From Vreelandella sulfidaeris (lineage in GTDB: Bacteria > Pseudomonadota > Gammaproteobacteria > Pseudomonadales > Halomonadaceae): a stretch of DNA of 64,000 nt. A program made the position numbers and the translations under genes. Position 1 is the stretch's first letter. The number at the start of each line of letters is the position of its first letter. This document shows, piece after piece, positions 1 through 7,403 of the stretch. The stretch is from positions 930,001-994,000 of the forward strand of contig AP019514.1 of the NCBI GenBank assembly GCA_007182875.1. Direction: 5' to 3'. The notes beneath the pieces were generated by a model that worked only from the letters and a program-made list of their open reading frames with translations, had not been told where the DNA came from and made no database searches.

Positions 1-117
1 GCAATTAAGTTCTATCGCTCAATCGGGTTTGCCCATGACGGGGCAGCCGCCAAGAACTTCGAACTCGGTGGTGTGCTGCTTCAGGAAGTGCGATTTGTCT
101 CTCAATTTAGCTGTTAA
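1..117 (+). CDS. VOC/glyoxalase-fold protein, C-terminal end (cut by window edge)
   Basis: An open frame runs from base 1 to TAA at 115-117 and encodes 38 residues. The opening FYRSIGF segment and the later FELGGVLLQE segment resemble the last beta-alpha-beta module of vicinal-oxygen-chelate proteins, where the Glu or Gln near the end is often a metal ligand. The start and most of the protein lie outside the window, so no substrate can be named. The short C-terminal tail after the module is unremarkable. Confidence 0.5.
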   Translation, partial: AIKFYRSIGFAHDGAAAKNFELGGVLLQEVRFVSQFSC

Positions 118-162
118 TCATTTTTTAAAGATAACAGCAGAAGGCATTTAGCCCGGCTAAAA

Positions 163-423
163 TTACCAACCCTCACCCAGCGGTTGATCTAAAACGTGTC
201 GATAGAGATAAACGATGGCATTGGGTGCCTGGTCTTGTGTTGCCGCAGCAACGCGCCTTTCTATCGTGAGATATTCCAAAAGTTGCCGCACTTCATTGTC
301 TGCCATAGTGGCAGGAGGCAGCATTCTCTTGAAACGAATGAAAAATCGAATCCAGTAACAATAGGTTTTCTCAGTACGAAGGCTATAGCGTATTACACTT
401 AGAGTAGCTTTTTCCCGCTCCAT
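163..423 (-). pseudogene. intI: Truncated integron integrase (IntI-type), N-terminal SAM-like domain only
   Basis: From the ATG at 423 the frame gives 86 residues that resemble the N-terminal core-binding domain of integron tyrosine recombinases: YSLRTEKTY, WIRFFIRF, VRQLLEYLTIERRVAAATQ and a final IVYLYRHVL. The protein stops at TAA (163) before any catalytic-domain box (no R, HxxR or Y), so it cannot recombine DNA. The frame also extends upstream to 546, but those residues do not look like integrase. Its minus-strand orientation, pointing away from the palindrome and the plus-strand ORF at 659, is the usual integron layout. Family assignment is from remembered sequence similarity. Confidence 0.72.
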
Positions 424-568
424 TGGTTGCCCCCGCCTGAATACATTAATTGTATTTATATACAGCATTCTTAAGAATGGCAAGTCGCGCAAGCATGCGA
501 ATTTTGGATATGTAACCAAAATTGGCTTTGCTCTTAAGGGAGTCAATGGGGTAGATTTGATCAGGGTG

Positions 569-618
569 GCTGCATAACCTCAATGAACGCGCCGGCGCGT
601 TCATTGAGGTTATGCAGC
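569..618. repeat. Perfect 50-bp palindrome (two 25-bp arms, no loop)
   Basis: Bases 569-593 are the exact reverse complement of 594-618; 568 and 619 do not pair. The outer arms contain GCATAAC on the left and GTTATGC on the right. These differ by one position each from the integron attC R boxes as I remember them (RYYYAAC and GTTRRRY). It lies between the integrase relic and the start of a short plus-strand ORF, where an attI or attC site would be expected. Unlike functional attC sites it has no unpaired bases, so a terminator or other hairpin remains possible. Confidence 0.9.
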
Positions 619-658
619 GGGTATATAATCACTGTTATATTTTACGGAGACTCCACAC

Positions 659-803
659 ATGGCTGTAAACCAAGTAGAGCGAGCGTTCCGGGCATGGCCA
701 GTATTAACTGGTGTCGCGAAACAACGTGGAACAATCACTTACGGCGAATTAGGTGCTGCGATTGGGGTTCACCATCGAGCAATCCGCTACGTGCTTGCGA
801 CGT
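659..803 (+). pseudogene. Small cassette-like ORF, N-terminal part, interrupted by an IS3 element
   Basis: ATG at 659 follows a GGAG ribosome-binding site (about 644-647). About 48 residues are host-encoded before the reading frame enters the insertion sequence near 804; the nominal ORF continues to 862 inside the element. The segment includes TITYGELGAAIGVHHRAIRYVL, which looks like a winged-helix or helix-turn-helix unit seen in small hypothetical proteins. The rest of the gene does not resume beyond the right end of the element, so the insertion was probably followed by deletion. Function is unknown. Its place just after the palindrome fits a former gene cassette. Confidence 0.5.
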
Positions 804-814
804 CCCCCCCTTTC

Positions 815-1680
815 TCAGTAGCAGCCGGGTTTAGAGCCAGAAGTAACTTTATCGTGTTTTAACACCAGTTGCTCGGCGTAGGCTGAAGGTGTCAGTCCGC
901 CAAGACTCTTCTTCGGTCTCTCTTCGTTGTACTCCCGCCGCCATGCTTCGATAACAACCTTGGCGTGATGAAGGCTGGTGAACCAATGCTCATTCAGACA
1001 TTCATCGCGAAAGCGCCCATTGAACGATTCTACGTAGGCGTTTTGATTGGGTTTTCCAGGTTCAATTAAAAACAGGGCAACGCCCCGTAGATGAGCCCAT
1101 GACAGCATGGCGCGCCCGCAGAATTCCCTTTCCATTATCCGTACCGAATGGCGCTAGGTAAGCCACGTTGTAAAGCCAGATGATCCAGAATACGTGTTAA
1201 AAACAGTCCACCAATGGCACGTTCAGGCACGATAGCGACGGCTTCATGGGTAGCGTCATCGACAACGGTGAGGTTCTTTAACACTCGCCCGTCTGCCGTG
1301 CGGTCAAACACAAAATCCATTGACCAGACCTGATTGGCGGCACCAGGGCGGCCAAGGGGCTTTCGCTCAGACGTGGGAACCTTCTTGCGCTTGCGACGCT
1401 TCACCTGCAAGCGAGCTTCGGCATATAGACGCTCAACACGCTTGTGATTGACCGGCTCTCCGGCCTGACGTAGCTTCAGATAGATCATGCCCGCCCCATA
1501 GCGACGGTGCCGATGCGCAAGCGCCAGGATGCGTTCGCGTAAGCCCTGGTTGCGGTCCGGCATTCGCTGATAGCGTAACGCGCTGGCACTCATCCGGATG
1601 ACACGCAGTGCTCGGCGCTCGCTCAGGCCACGTGACACCATAAAGCGCACCACGTCTCGGCGTGCAGGGGCACTCACCAC
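815..1680 (-). CDS. IS3-family transposase OrfB (DDE integrase domain), frame broken near 1130-1143
   Basis: The first part (1135-1680) has the HTH_21-like region and the integrase core start with the first catalytic Asp in [10 protein letters not shown]. The second part (815-1135) has the catalytic Glu in [16 protein letters not shown] and the typical end [12 protein letters not shown]. The second Asp lies in a TDNGKEF-like box in the short stretch between them, where two small indels near 1130-1143 interrupt the frame. The element is therefore either inactive or affected by base-calling error. Expressed normally as an OrfAB fusion through the heptamer at 1680-1686. Confidence 0.88.
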
Positions 1681-1943
1681 TTTTTTCTCAGTGCCTCGCG
1701 AGTGACCTCCATCTCCAGTAGCGACTCAGCGAGCAGCTTTTTCAAGCGTCCATTTTCGGCTTCGAGTTCTTTGAGTCGCTTGGCATCGGGAACACTCATG
1801 CCGCCAAACTTGCTGCGCCAAAGGTAATAGCTGGCTTCCGAAAAACCGTGCCGACGGCATAGGTCCTTGATGGGCAGTCCCGCTTCTGCTTCGCCCAGAA
1901 AACCAATGATCTGTTCTTCGCTGAACCGCTTCTTCATGTCCAA
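1674..1943 (-). CDS. IS3-family transposase OrfA
   Basis: An 89-residue protein of the usual OrfA size. An N-terminal helix-turn-helix (RFSEEQIIGFLGEAEAG, DLCRRHGFSEASYYLWRSKFGG) is followed by a leucine-zipper-like stretch (LKELEAENGRLKKLLAE) used for multimerisation. It binds the element ends and, as an OrfA-OrfB fusion, carries out transposition. The gene ends at TGA (1674-1676), a few bases after an A6G slippery heptamer, from which a -1 shift joins it to orfB. The reading frame is intact. Confidence 0.93.
   Translation of the reverse strand: MDMKKRFSEEQIIGFLGEAEAGLPIKDLCRRHGFSEASYYLWRSKFGGMSVPDAKRLKELEAENGRLKKLLAESLLEMEVTREALRKKW
1680..1686 (-). promoter_or_regulatory. Programmed -1 frameshift heptamer between orfA and orfB
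   Basis: Minus-strand AAAAAAG lies just before the orfA stop. Slipping back one base links the ALRKK end of OrfA to VVSAPARR of OrfB in one continuous frame. This is the classic IS3-family arrangement. Confidence 0.85.
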
Positions 1944-2019
1944 TCTCCTTACGCATAGGATCAGACTCTAAAGTGTAGCGCTACTCAATCCGGGGTGACG
2001 TCGCGGCGTTAAATCAGTT

Positions 2020-2125
2020 CTAATGCCGAAGCTGGGCAATTTGCAAAGCGTCATTCCTGACTTTGTATACCATTCGGTGCTCTTCGATGGTTCGCCGAGA
2101 TCAGTAACCGGCACTGCTCACCATA
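2020..2125 (-). pseudogene. yoeB: YoeB/Txe toxin relic 1 (C-terminal end, nonsense-mutated)
   Basis: The minus strand reads AGY-stop-SRRTIEEHRMVYKV and then NDALQIAQLRH before TAG at 2020. This matches the C-terminal half of YoeB-type mRNA interferases, in which AGYWSRRINEEHR is typical. TGA replaces the expected TGG (Trp), and little is recognisable upstream of GEQ/SSAGY. The toxin cannot be made. It lies about 0.9 kb beyond a damaged yefM on the same strand, with an outer-membrane protein gene between them on the opposite strand. Confidence 0.7.
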
Positions 2126-2371
2126 TTGATGAACCGTTTTCAGCGCTAAGTCGATGACCGAAACGCCCCTACCTTCCCGGTAGAGGCACTTTTTATCATA
2201 TAAAGTTACCTTTCGTAACCGAACCCTCCTTGTTTTCGAACAGTGTTCTGCCTATGTTTATACATGTGAATCAAACGACTGTCACATTGCGTGAATCACG
2301 GCAGGATAGCCTTTAAATACCATGACGATTCCTAGAATCGTTCACAGCAAGTCGTCACAAGGAGAATACAC

Positions 2372-2977
2372 GTGAAACTCAGAACCCTACTTACCGCCTC
2401 GTTTGCCTCTACCGCTCTGCTCGCTGCTGCACCGTCGGCATTCGCCGCACCCAATGCTGATGGCCTTTATCTGGGCATTGGTACCGGTTTCAGCTCGCTG
2501 GAGAACGACGACGACGAAGTCGGCGATTTCATCTCCGATGGCGCCGAAGACTTTGATCTGGATGATGACGAAGACAACGGCTTTAAAGGTTTCGTCGGCT
2601 ACGAATTTAATCCTTACTTCGCTACCGAAATCTTCTATGCCGATCTTGGTCGTACGCGCCTGAGGGGTAACAGCGACGCCAATACCGATTTAGAATCCAG
2701 CGCCTACGGGGCGAGTCTGGTCGGTCAATTGCCCATCACCTCCTGGTTTACCGCCTTCGCTAAGGCCGGTGTGGCCAAGTGGCAAACCGACGTCGACGGT
2801 AACCTTGGCGGGGCTAGCGTTGATCTTGAAGATCAGGACGGTACCGATCCGGTCTACGGTGTCGGCGCGCAGTTCAACTTCGACCCCTTCCTGATCCGTG
2901 CCGAATACGAGCGCTACGACTTCGACAGCGACTATAAGATCGACAGCTTTACCGCATCAGCCGGTTTCCGCTTCTAA
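2372..2977 (+). CDS. Outer-membrane beta-barrel protein (OmpA-N/OmpW-like porin family)
   Basis: GTG start at 2372 behind AAGGAG (about 2359-2364). The 201-residue product has a clear Sec signal peptide (residues 1-25, ending AFA). About eight amphipathic strands follow, with a strongly acidic loop near residues 40-66 (many Asp and Glu), and the protein ends in Phe as BAM substrates do. There is no OmpA peptidoglycan-binding domain, so it is a stand-alone small barrel of the OMP_b-brl class. The acidic loop fits a halophile. The role is unknown; possibilities include a small porin or an adhesion or stress protein. The frame is intact and a terminator follows. Confidence 0.85.
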   Translation: MKLRTLLTASFASTALLAAAPSAFAAPNADGLYLGIGTGFSSLENDDDEVGDFISDGAEDFDLDDDEDNGFKGFVGYEFNPYFATEIFYADLGRTRLRGNSDANTDLESSAYGASLVGQLPITSWFTAFAKAGVAKWQTDVDGNLGGASVDLEDQDGTDPVYGVGAQFNFDPFLIRAEYERYDFDSDYKIDSFTASAGFRF

Positions 2978-2988
2978 CCGTCAATTTA

Positions 2989-3285
2989 TTTAACCATGTT
3001 CGATATCAGCGCCGGGGCTCGCCCCGGCGCTGCCGTTTTCAAGAAGTTTGTTTTGCTGACCACCACCTTGTTCCAGCTCGATAACGGATTCCAGCAAACG
3101 ACGGGCGCTCTTAGTGCGCGCAGGAGATAGACTGTCTCTTGTAGCGCCTCATAGTCTTCGAGAGAGATCATTACCACAGGCTGCGCCTTGTTGCGGGTGA
3201 TGTTCATTGGTGAATGGTCTTCACAGACCTGCTCCATGGTTTTTGCTAGATTGGATCTAGCGGACGTGTAGCTAATGGCATCCAT
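2989..3285 (-). CDS. yefM: YefM/Axe-type antitoxin, frameshifted and without its toxin
   Basis: The first about 60 residues are typical YefM: MDAISYTSARSNLAKTMEQV, NITRNKAQPVVMISLEDYEAL, ETVYLLRA. YefM binds the YoeB toxin and represses the yefM-yoeB operon. After YLLRALR a one-base loss shifts the frame; in the other frame the expected ARRLLESVIELEQGGGQQ tail is present and then runs on to TAA at 2989. The usual stop is missing, so the tail is longer than normal. No intact yoeB follows, only relics at 2020 and 7121. Confidence 0.78.
3008..3037 (+). terminator. Intrinsic terminator after the outer-membrane protein gene
   Basis: A perfect 10-bp stem (3008-3017 with 3022-3031) around a CTCG loop is followed by GCCGTTTT. 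It sits 30 bases past the stop at 2977. It overlaps the 3' end of the damaged yefM on the other strand. Confidence 0.75.
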
Positions 3286-3320
3286 AAGGCTGATCCCACG
3301 CGTTAAACGGTAAGATGTAG

Positions 3321-3866
3321 ATGAACCAAAACCTTGCAGACGAGCTAGTCATGGTGATGCGCGAAGACCAGCACTTGTTGCAGCAGCTCTTCGATGCTGG
3401 CGAACTGCCCGCTGAGTCCTACCATCCCCGAATGAAAGCCTTGCACGAGCAAAATACTGCCCGTCTGAAAGAAATCATTAGCGTCCACGGTTGGCCTGGT
3501 ATCCCGCAGGTTGGTGAAGAAGCTGCCAAAGCGGCATGGCTGATCGCTCAGCATTCTGTATCAGATATTGATTTTATGACGGAGTGTGCCGGCCTGCTGA
3601 AAGAGGCGGTTGCCAGAGAAGAGGTAGCGGGGTGGCAGTTGGCATTTCTGCAGGATCGGGTGCGTACCTTATCTGGTAAGCCTCAGGTTTACGGCACCCA
3701 GTTCGATGTTGATGAAAGGGTTGGCCAATACCGTTCCCCATCGCAGATGCGGCGGCGGTGAATGAACGTCGTGCGCCTCGGGCTGAACTCCCTTGAGGAG
3801 CGCCAGGAGCAAATGGTTGAGCAAGCGCAGAAACGCCGCGCCAATATCGAAAAATGTTCACTATAG
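3321..3866 (+). CDS. DUF6624-like protein of unknown function (frame broken twice near its 3' end)
   Basis: The first 133 residues are clean: MNQNLADELVMVMREDQ, HEQNTARLKEIISVHGWPG, GEEAAKAAWLIAQHS and YGTQFDVDE. This pattern matches the family annotated DUF6624 as I remember it. The last part is recovered by allowing two indels near 3715 and 3770: WPIPFPIADAAAVNERR and then LGLNSLEERQEQMVEQAQKRR, ending at TAG 3864-3866. The protein looks soluble and helical with no signal peptide. The ORF as printed would stop at 3761. No catalytic residues can be named. Confidence 0.65.
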
Positions 3867-3911
3867 GCAACGCTTGCACCGGCCTATCGGCATTAAATGA
3901 CAGAGGAAGCT

Positions 3912-4231
3912 ATGCTGGAAACTGCCAACACCCCCTGAACCTCCGTACTATGCGGTGATTTTTTACCAGTTGCCGTACGGAAGGTGACAACGGATATGCC
4001 GAGATGGCGGCCCGCATGGTCGCATTAGCCACTAAGCAACCAGGCTTTTTGGGTATCGAGTCTGCCCGGGAGGGCCTGGGTATTACCGTATCGTACTGGG
4101 CTAGCCTTGAGGCAATCAGCCACTGGAAGAAGAACGCTGAGCATCTTGAGGCCCAGCGCCTGGGTCACCAGCAATGGTATGCAAGCTTTCGGGTTCGGGT
4201 GGCGAAGGTTGAGCGTGAATACGGTATTTAA
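3912..4231 (+). CDS. Antibiotic-biosynthesis-monooxygenase-fold (ABM) protein
   Basis: The product is a small ferredoxin-like-fold protein. The clean part, 4004-4231, contains MVALATKQPGFLGIESARE, ITVSYWASLEAISHWKKN and the final YASFRVRVAKVEREYG, the typical ABM layout used by cofactor-free monooxygenases and many proteins of unknown role. The N-terminal strand (MLETANTPEPPYYAVIF and then TEGDNGYAEM) is recovered by repairing a C run near 3932 and a T run near 3958. The start ATG 3912 follows AGAGGAAG. Substrate unknown. Confidence 0.72.
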
Positions 4232-4276
4232 CAACCGTATTCACCTGGGCTGAGTACAGCATTGGAGTGACCAGTA

Positions 4277-4503
4277 GATGTGGTGGTCGCTATGCTTCCA
4301 GTCGGTGCTATTGCCGGTTCCATAATGACTATTGATATGCGCGACTTTTATCTTAATGATTTAACGCCCATTGGTTGCACGGCCTGGAATGAACCGATTT
4401 TGAGAATCTGATTGGTTATATTGAAAAGGGTGAAATACGCACGTTAGTGACTAAAATATTTGAACTAAGTGATATAGTAAGTGCGAGAATAGAGTATTCT
4501 TAA
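4277..4503 (+). pseudogene. C-terminal fragment of a zinc-type (MDR) alcohol dehydrogenase
   Basis: The plus strand reads DVVVAMLPVGAIAGSIMTID, then MRDFYLNDLTPIGCTAWNEP and, after one frame change near 4400, ENLIGYIEKGEIRTLVTKIF with a TAA at 4501-4503. This matches the last third of quinone-oxidoreductase-like MDR enzymes (end of the Rossmann domain and C-terminal helix). There is no catalytic domain or start upstream, and the preceding bases belong to the ABM gene. It is most likely a deletion remnant. Confidence 0.6.
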
Positions 4504-4645
4504 TGATACGTATTTTGGCAACTTTGTGCTTATGCCACCGTTATAGTCGCTAACGGCCTAGTTAAAAGTTGTTAACCATAAAGGCCGTTGTTAACCATAT
4601 TGTTAACAATAGACGCTTAGGCATGGGGTTGGTTACAATGGCACG

Positions 4646-5215
4646 TTACACCAACCCCGTATGTTCCAACACGACCATCACACCAATCCCGATTAACACT
4701 AAGCCGCCGATCAGTTCAGCCCAGTGGCCCACATACTTGCCGAGCTTGTGGCCAAGTAGCGTGCCCATGGAGGCCATCACAGTGGTGGCCAGACCAATGG
4801 CAAGACTGGTGGTAATGATGTTCACATCGATAAACGCAAGGCTGGCGCCCACGGCCATAGCATCCAGGCTGGTAGCGGTAGCCGTCAGCACCAGCAACCA
4901 GAAGGTCTGCTTGCGATGTGCTACCTTTTCCTCTTTTTTCAGCCCTTCATGCATCATGTGCAGGCCAATAACGGAAAGCAGAGCAAAGGCGACCCAGTGG
5001 TCCCAGGCTTCTACATACTGCTGCGATGCCTTGCCCGCCACCCAGCCCAGCACGGGCGTCATCGCTTCAATAATGCCAAATACCAGGCCAATGGCCACGG
5101 CATGACGGAAGCGGGGTTTGGTTAGCTTAGCGCCTTTGCTGAGGGAGGCGGCAAAGGCATCTGCCGACATGGAAACCGCTAGAAATAGCAGGGCAACAGG
5201 CGTCATGAAGTACAC
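4646..5215 (-). CDS. mntP: Manganese efflux pump MntP
   Basis: A 189-residue, six-helix membrane protein of the MntP family that exports Mn2+ from the cytoplasm. Two internally similar halves each carry the conserved acidic signature: AVSMSADAFAASLSKG (about residues 13-28) and TATSLDAMAVGASLAF (about 111-126), which provide the Asp residues of the metal path. Start is either GTG at 5215 (MYFM) or ATG at 5206 (MTPV); a GAGAG lies just upstream of the GTG. The frame is intact. In other bacteria it is controlled by MntR and a yybP-ykoY riboswitch, but no such element could be recognised here. Confidence 0.95.
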   Translation of the reverse strand: MYFMTPVALLFLAVSMSADAFAASLSKGAKLTKPRFRHAVAIGLVFGIIEAMTPVLGWVAGKASQQYVEAWDHWVAFALLSVIGLHMMHEGLKKEEKVAHRKQTFWLLVLTATATSLDAMAVGASLAFIDVNIITTSLAIGLATTVMASMGTLLGHKLGKYVGHWAELIGGLVLIGIGVMVVLEHTGLV

Positions 5216-5729
5216 ATCTCTCGATGAAGAATCCGCGTATAAGAAACTATTAGTATGGTGCTAAGCACTCATGCTTGAGTGTAAAAGTCGGGTATTAAAG
5301 TGAGATGAAGCCTACCACGGATGGTTAAACAAACAAGGGATTGTTCTAAAAATAAAGTTTGTAATAGCGAACTAATATAGCCTTGGCTAACAATGTATTT
5401 GTTAGCTGATATCGTTGTGTTTGGGTTAGTTGTCGGTATCCCATGCTCTTTCACTTTAGTCGGTAAAGTCGAGGATGCCGTCCGCTGGCACTCCTGCCTC
5501 TACCTTGTGATCCAAAGTGCGGCACTTATTCTGTGAACCCAGGAAGAAAGAGAAGTATCTCCTAGATGAAATCGACAAACTTACAAAAAAATGAACGAAG
5601 CAAAGAGCGGTAGACAGGCATTCCCAAAGAACTGTTCTGGTGATTAGCTCTCTGGTTTGATGTTTAAAGAATAATAGAGACAGGAAAACGTTACCCTGTC
5701 CCTATTCCCCCCGTTCCCCGTCTAACCCC
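5216..5729. other. Non-coding stretch upstream of mntP, nothing recognised
   Basis: About 510 bases, AT-rich in the part nearest mntP. Open frames here have no recognisable family content. It must hold the mntP promoter and the end of the SDR transcript, but no riboswitch, terminator or repeat could be supported. Confidence 0.5.
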
Positions 5730-6463
5730 CTAAACCTGCGCGTAGCCCCCGTCAACGAACACCTCGCTCCCTGTCATAAAGCTGCTGTCGTCGGACGCCA
5801 GGAACGCCACCGCGCCCGCGGTTTCCTTGGGATCGCCCAGACGCTCAAGTGGTACGGTCCGTTTCATCTCGCTCAGGGCTTCGGACGGGAGCAGTTCCAT
5901 CAGCTTGTCTGTTTGGGTCGGGCCAGGAGACATGACGTTCACGCGAATGCCGGTGCCCCTGAGGTCATGGGCCCAGCTGCGCGCCAGATTGCGGACGGCC
6001 GCCTTGGAGGCGCTGTAGATACTCATGGCCGGGGTGCCCATGCTGCCCACCGTGGATCCAGTGAGGATGATGGAGCCGCCGTTCGTCATCAGGGCAGGGC
6101 CTTCTGGACGGTGAAGAGGGTGCCTTTGACGTTGATGTCGAAGATGTAGTCGTAGTGCTCCTCGGTGATCTGTCCCAGGCTGGCGAATTCGCCGACGCCC
6201 GCGTTGGCCACCAGTACGTCCAGGCGCCCTTTCTCTTTCTGCACTGTCTCGAATACGCGGTCAAGATCCTCCGGCTTCGTCACATCCGCCTGGAGACCCC
6301 GGGCGTTAGGGCCCAGTGCCTCCGCCGCGTTGTCGAGGACGTCCTGGCGCCGTCCGACAATGAAGACAAAGGCGCCTTCGTCGATCAGGCGTTGGGCCGA
6401 GGCTAGGCCGATGCCGCTGGCTCCGCCTGTGATTAGTGCGATTTTACCGTTTAGCCGACTCAT
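5730..6463 (-). CDS. Short-chain dehydrogenase/reductase (SDR) family oxidoreductase
   Basis: The ATG at 6463 gives MSRLNGKIALITGGASGIGL with the NAD(P) glycine motif TGGASGIG at about residues 12-19. NAG at VANAGVG, a catalytic Ser (IILTGSTVGS), and YSASKAA (Tyr-x-x-x-Lys) follow; the end is SFMTGSEVFVDGGYAQV, normal for classical SDRs of about 245 residues. One base is missing near 6090 (CCC run), splitting the gene into two frames. Substrate unknown; glucose or acyl-type alcohol substrates are possible. It is divergent from an HxlR regulator across 93 bases, which suggests control by electrophile or redox stress. Confidence 0.88.
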
Positions 6464-6556
6464 GGTTGGGTCTCCGTGTGTGTTGACTCGATTCGCTTTC
6501 ACGATATATAAACCACTTACAATGTTCAAGTATGCACCTTTTGGTAAGTACCCTTT
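6464..6556. promoter_or_regulatory. Shared divergent promoter region of SDR and HxlR genes
   Basis: Ninety-three bases separate two divergently transcribed genes of a common regulator-enzyme type. It is AT-rich in the middle (around 6500-6530). HxlR proteins normally bind here, but no clear palindromic operator could be picked out by eye. Confidence 0.5.
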
Positions 6557-6921
6557 ATGGCGAAAGAAAACTCAGAAATCCCACGTTTCATTTGTGGCCT
6601 GCATGCGACGCTGCACGTGATCTCCGGGAAGTGGAAGCCTTTGATTCTGTTCTTTTAAACAAGGGCCCGACGCGTTACGGCGAGCTCAGGCGAAGCGTCC
6701 AGGGCGTGAGCGACAAAATGTTGATCCAGCAGTTGAAAGAGCTGGAGTCCGACGGCATCGTCCAGCGAACCGACTATGGGGAGATCCCGCTGCGCGTCGA
6801 CTACTCGCTGACGCCCTTCGGGGCGAGTCTGGTGTGGGCTATGGAGCCGCTTTGCGGCTGGGGCGAGGCGCACGAAGAGGACATTGCCGCGGCGATGGAC
6901 CGCCGGAAAACCAGCCGGTAA
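6557..6921 (+). CDS. HxlR-family winged-helix transcriptional regulator
   Basis: The true start is ATG 6557 (MAKENSEIPRFICGLHATLH, then VISGKWKPLILF), which gives the conserved CGL...GKWKPLIL pattern of HxlR proteins. Cys13 may be the redox-sensing residue seen in several members. A base is lost near 6650 (T run). The rest reads NKGPTRYGELRRSVQGVSDK, MLIQQLKELESDGIVQRTDY, VDYSLTPFGASL and ends RKTSR. About 120 residues, normal length. Most likely represses or activates the divergent SDR gene in response to aldehydes, quinones or oxidants (inference from family and context). Confidence 0.87.
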
Positions 6922-6949
6922 AAAGCGAAGTCGGCAATGAATTACCAAA

Positions 6950-7008
6950 GGGGGCAGATCTATTTATTTTTTAAGCAAACTGAGTAGCTTTAAATCGTTC
7001 TGACCCCA
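6950..7008. repeat. Possible REP-like imperfect inverted repeat
   Basis: GGGGCAGATC at 6951 onward and its approximate complement GTTCTGACCCC near 6998-7008 flank an AT-rich core. Similar ends flank REP-associated transposase genes in other gammaproteobacteria as I remember them, but no transposase is present. Confidence 0.3.
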
Positions 7009-7120
7009 TTGTGATTATTTATGAAGTCAACACTTAACAAGGTGGTCAACGGGACGCCAACTACGCTGCACTCCGTTGGCACCCATTACCACTGGCGTTA
7101 AAACAGAAGTGATACCGGTG

Positions 7121-7345
7121 CTAGGCAATAAGCAAAGCGCCATCTGTGATTTTGTAAACCATTCGGTGTTCTTCGTTGATCCGCCGAGACCAATAACCGG
7201 CGAGGCTGTGTTTGAGAGGCTCTGGTTTGCCGACTCCTTCAAATGGCTCTCGTTTGGTCTCTTTGATTAGCTTGTTAATTCGGTTAAGAACTTTCTTATC
7301 GATTTTCTGCCGCTTAAAACCAGCGGCTGAGCCCAGGCGGGAAAC
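7121..7345 (-). pseudogene. yoeB: YoeB/Txe toxin relic 2 (nearly full C-terminal half, premature stop)
   Basis: The minus strand reads KIDKKVLNRINKLIKETKRE, PFEGVGKPEPLKHSLAGYWS and RRINEEHRMVYKI, then TDGALLIA followed by TAG at 7121-7123; beyond it HRYHF is still visible, the usual YoeB tail, so the stop is a mutation. The N-terminal part upstream of 7320 is degraded. Conserved Glu and His of the RNase site (EEHR) remain, but the terminal His and Tyr (RYHF) needed for activity are cut off. No yefM lies next to it. Confidence 0.72.
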
Positions 7346-7403
7346 GGCAAATTGTCGATAAACCAGAGCCTTCTACACGTTCCCTATCGAAGATGCTGCG
7401 GCG

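Larger units (their letters stand above)
804..1996 (-). mobile_element. IS3-family insertion sequence (IS407/IS1222-like), ends approximate
   Basis: The element carries the overlapping orfA and orfB of IS3-family transposons on the minus strand. The two ends share an imperfect inverted match: AGTAGC, seven bases, then TTTAGAG, read inward from both sides (817 onward and 1986 downward). GACGT occurs at 799-803 and 1997-2001 and could be the target duplication, which would set the ends at 804 and 1996. GACGTC is itself palindromic, so this is not proof, and ends near 815/1987 are also possible. It interrupts the ORF at 659. Confidence 0.8.

Noticed and set aside
4569-5105. Long plus-strand ORF (178 codons) opposite mntP
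   Set aside because: Shadow of mntP; Ser/Thr/Pro-rich antisense composition.
5216-5400. Possible yybP-ykoY manganese riboswitch before mntP
   Set aside because: Looked for because mntP often carries one; the conserved core could not be recognised by eye.
5269-5454. Open frame of 61 codons upstream of mntP
   Set aside because: No ribosome-binding site or recognisable content; AT-rich promoter-like DNA.
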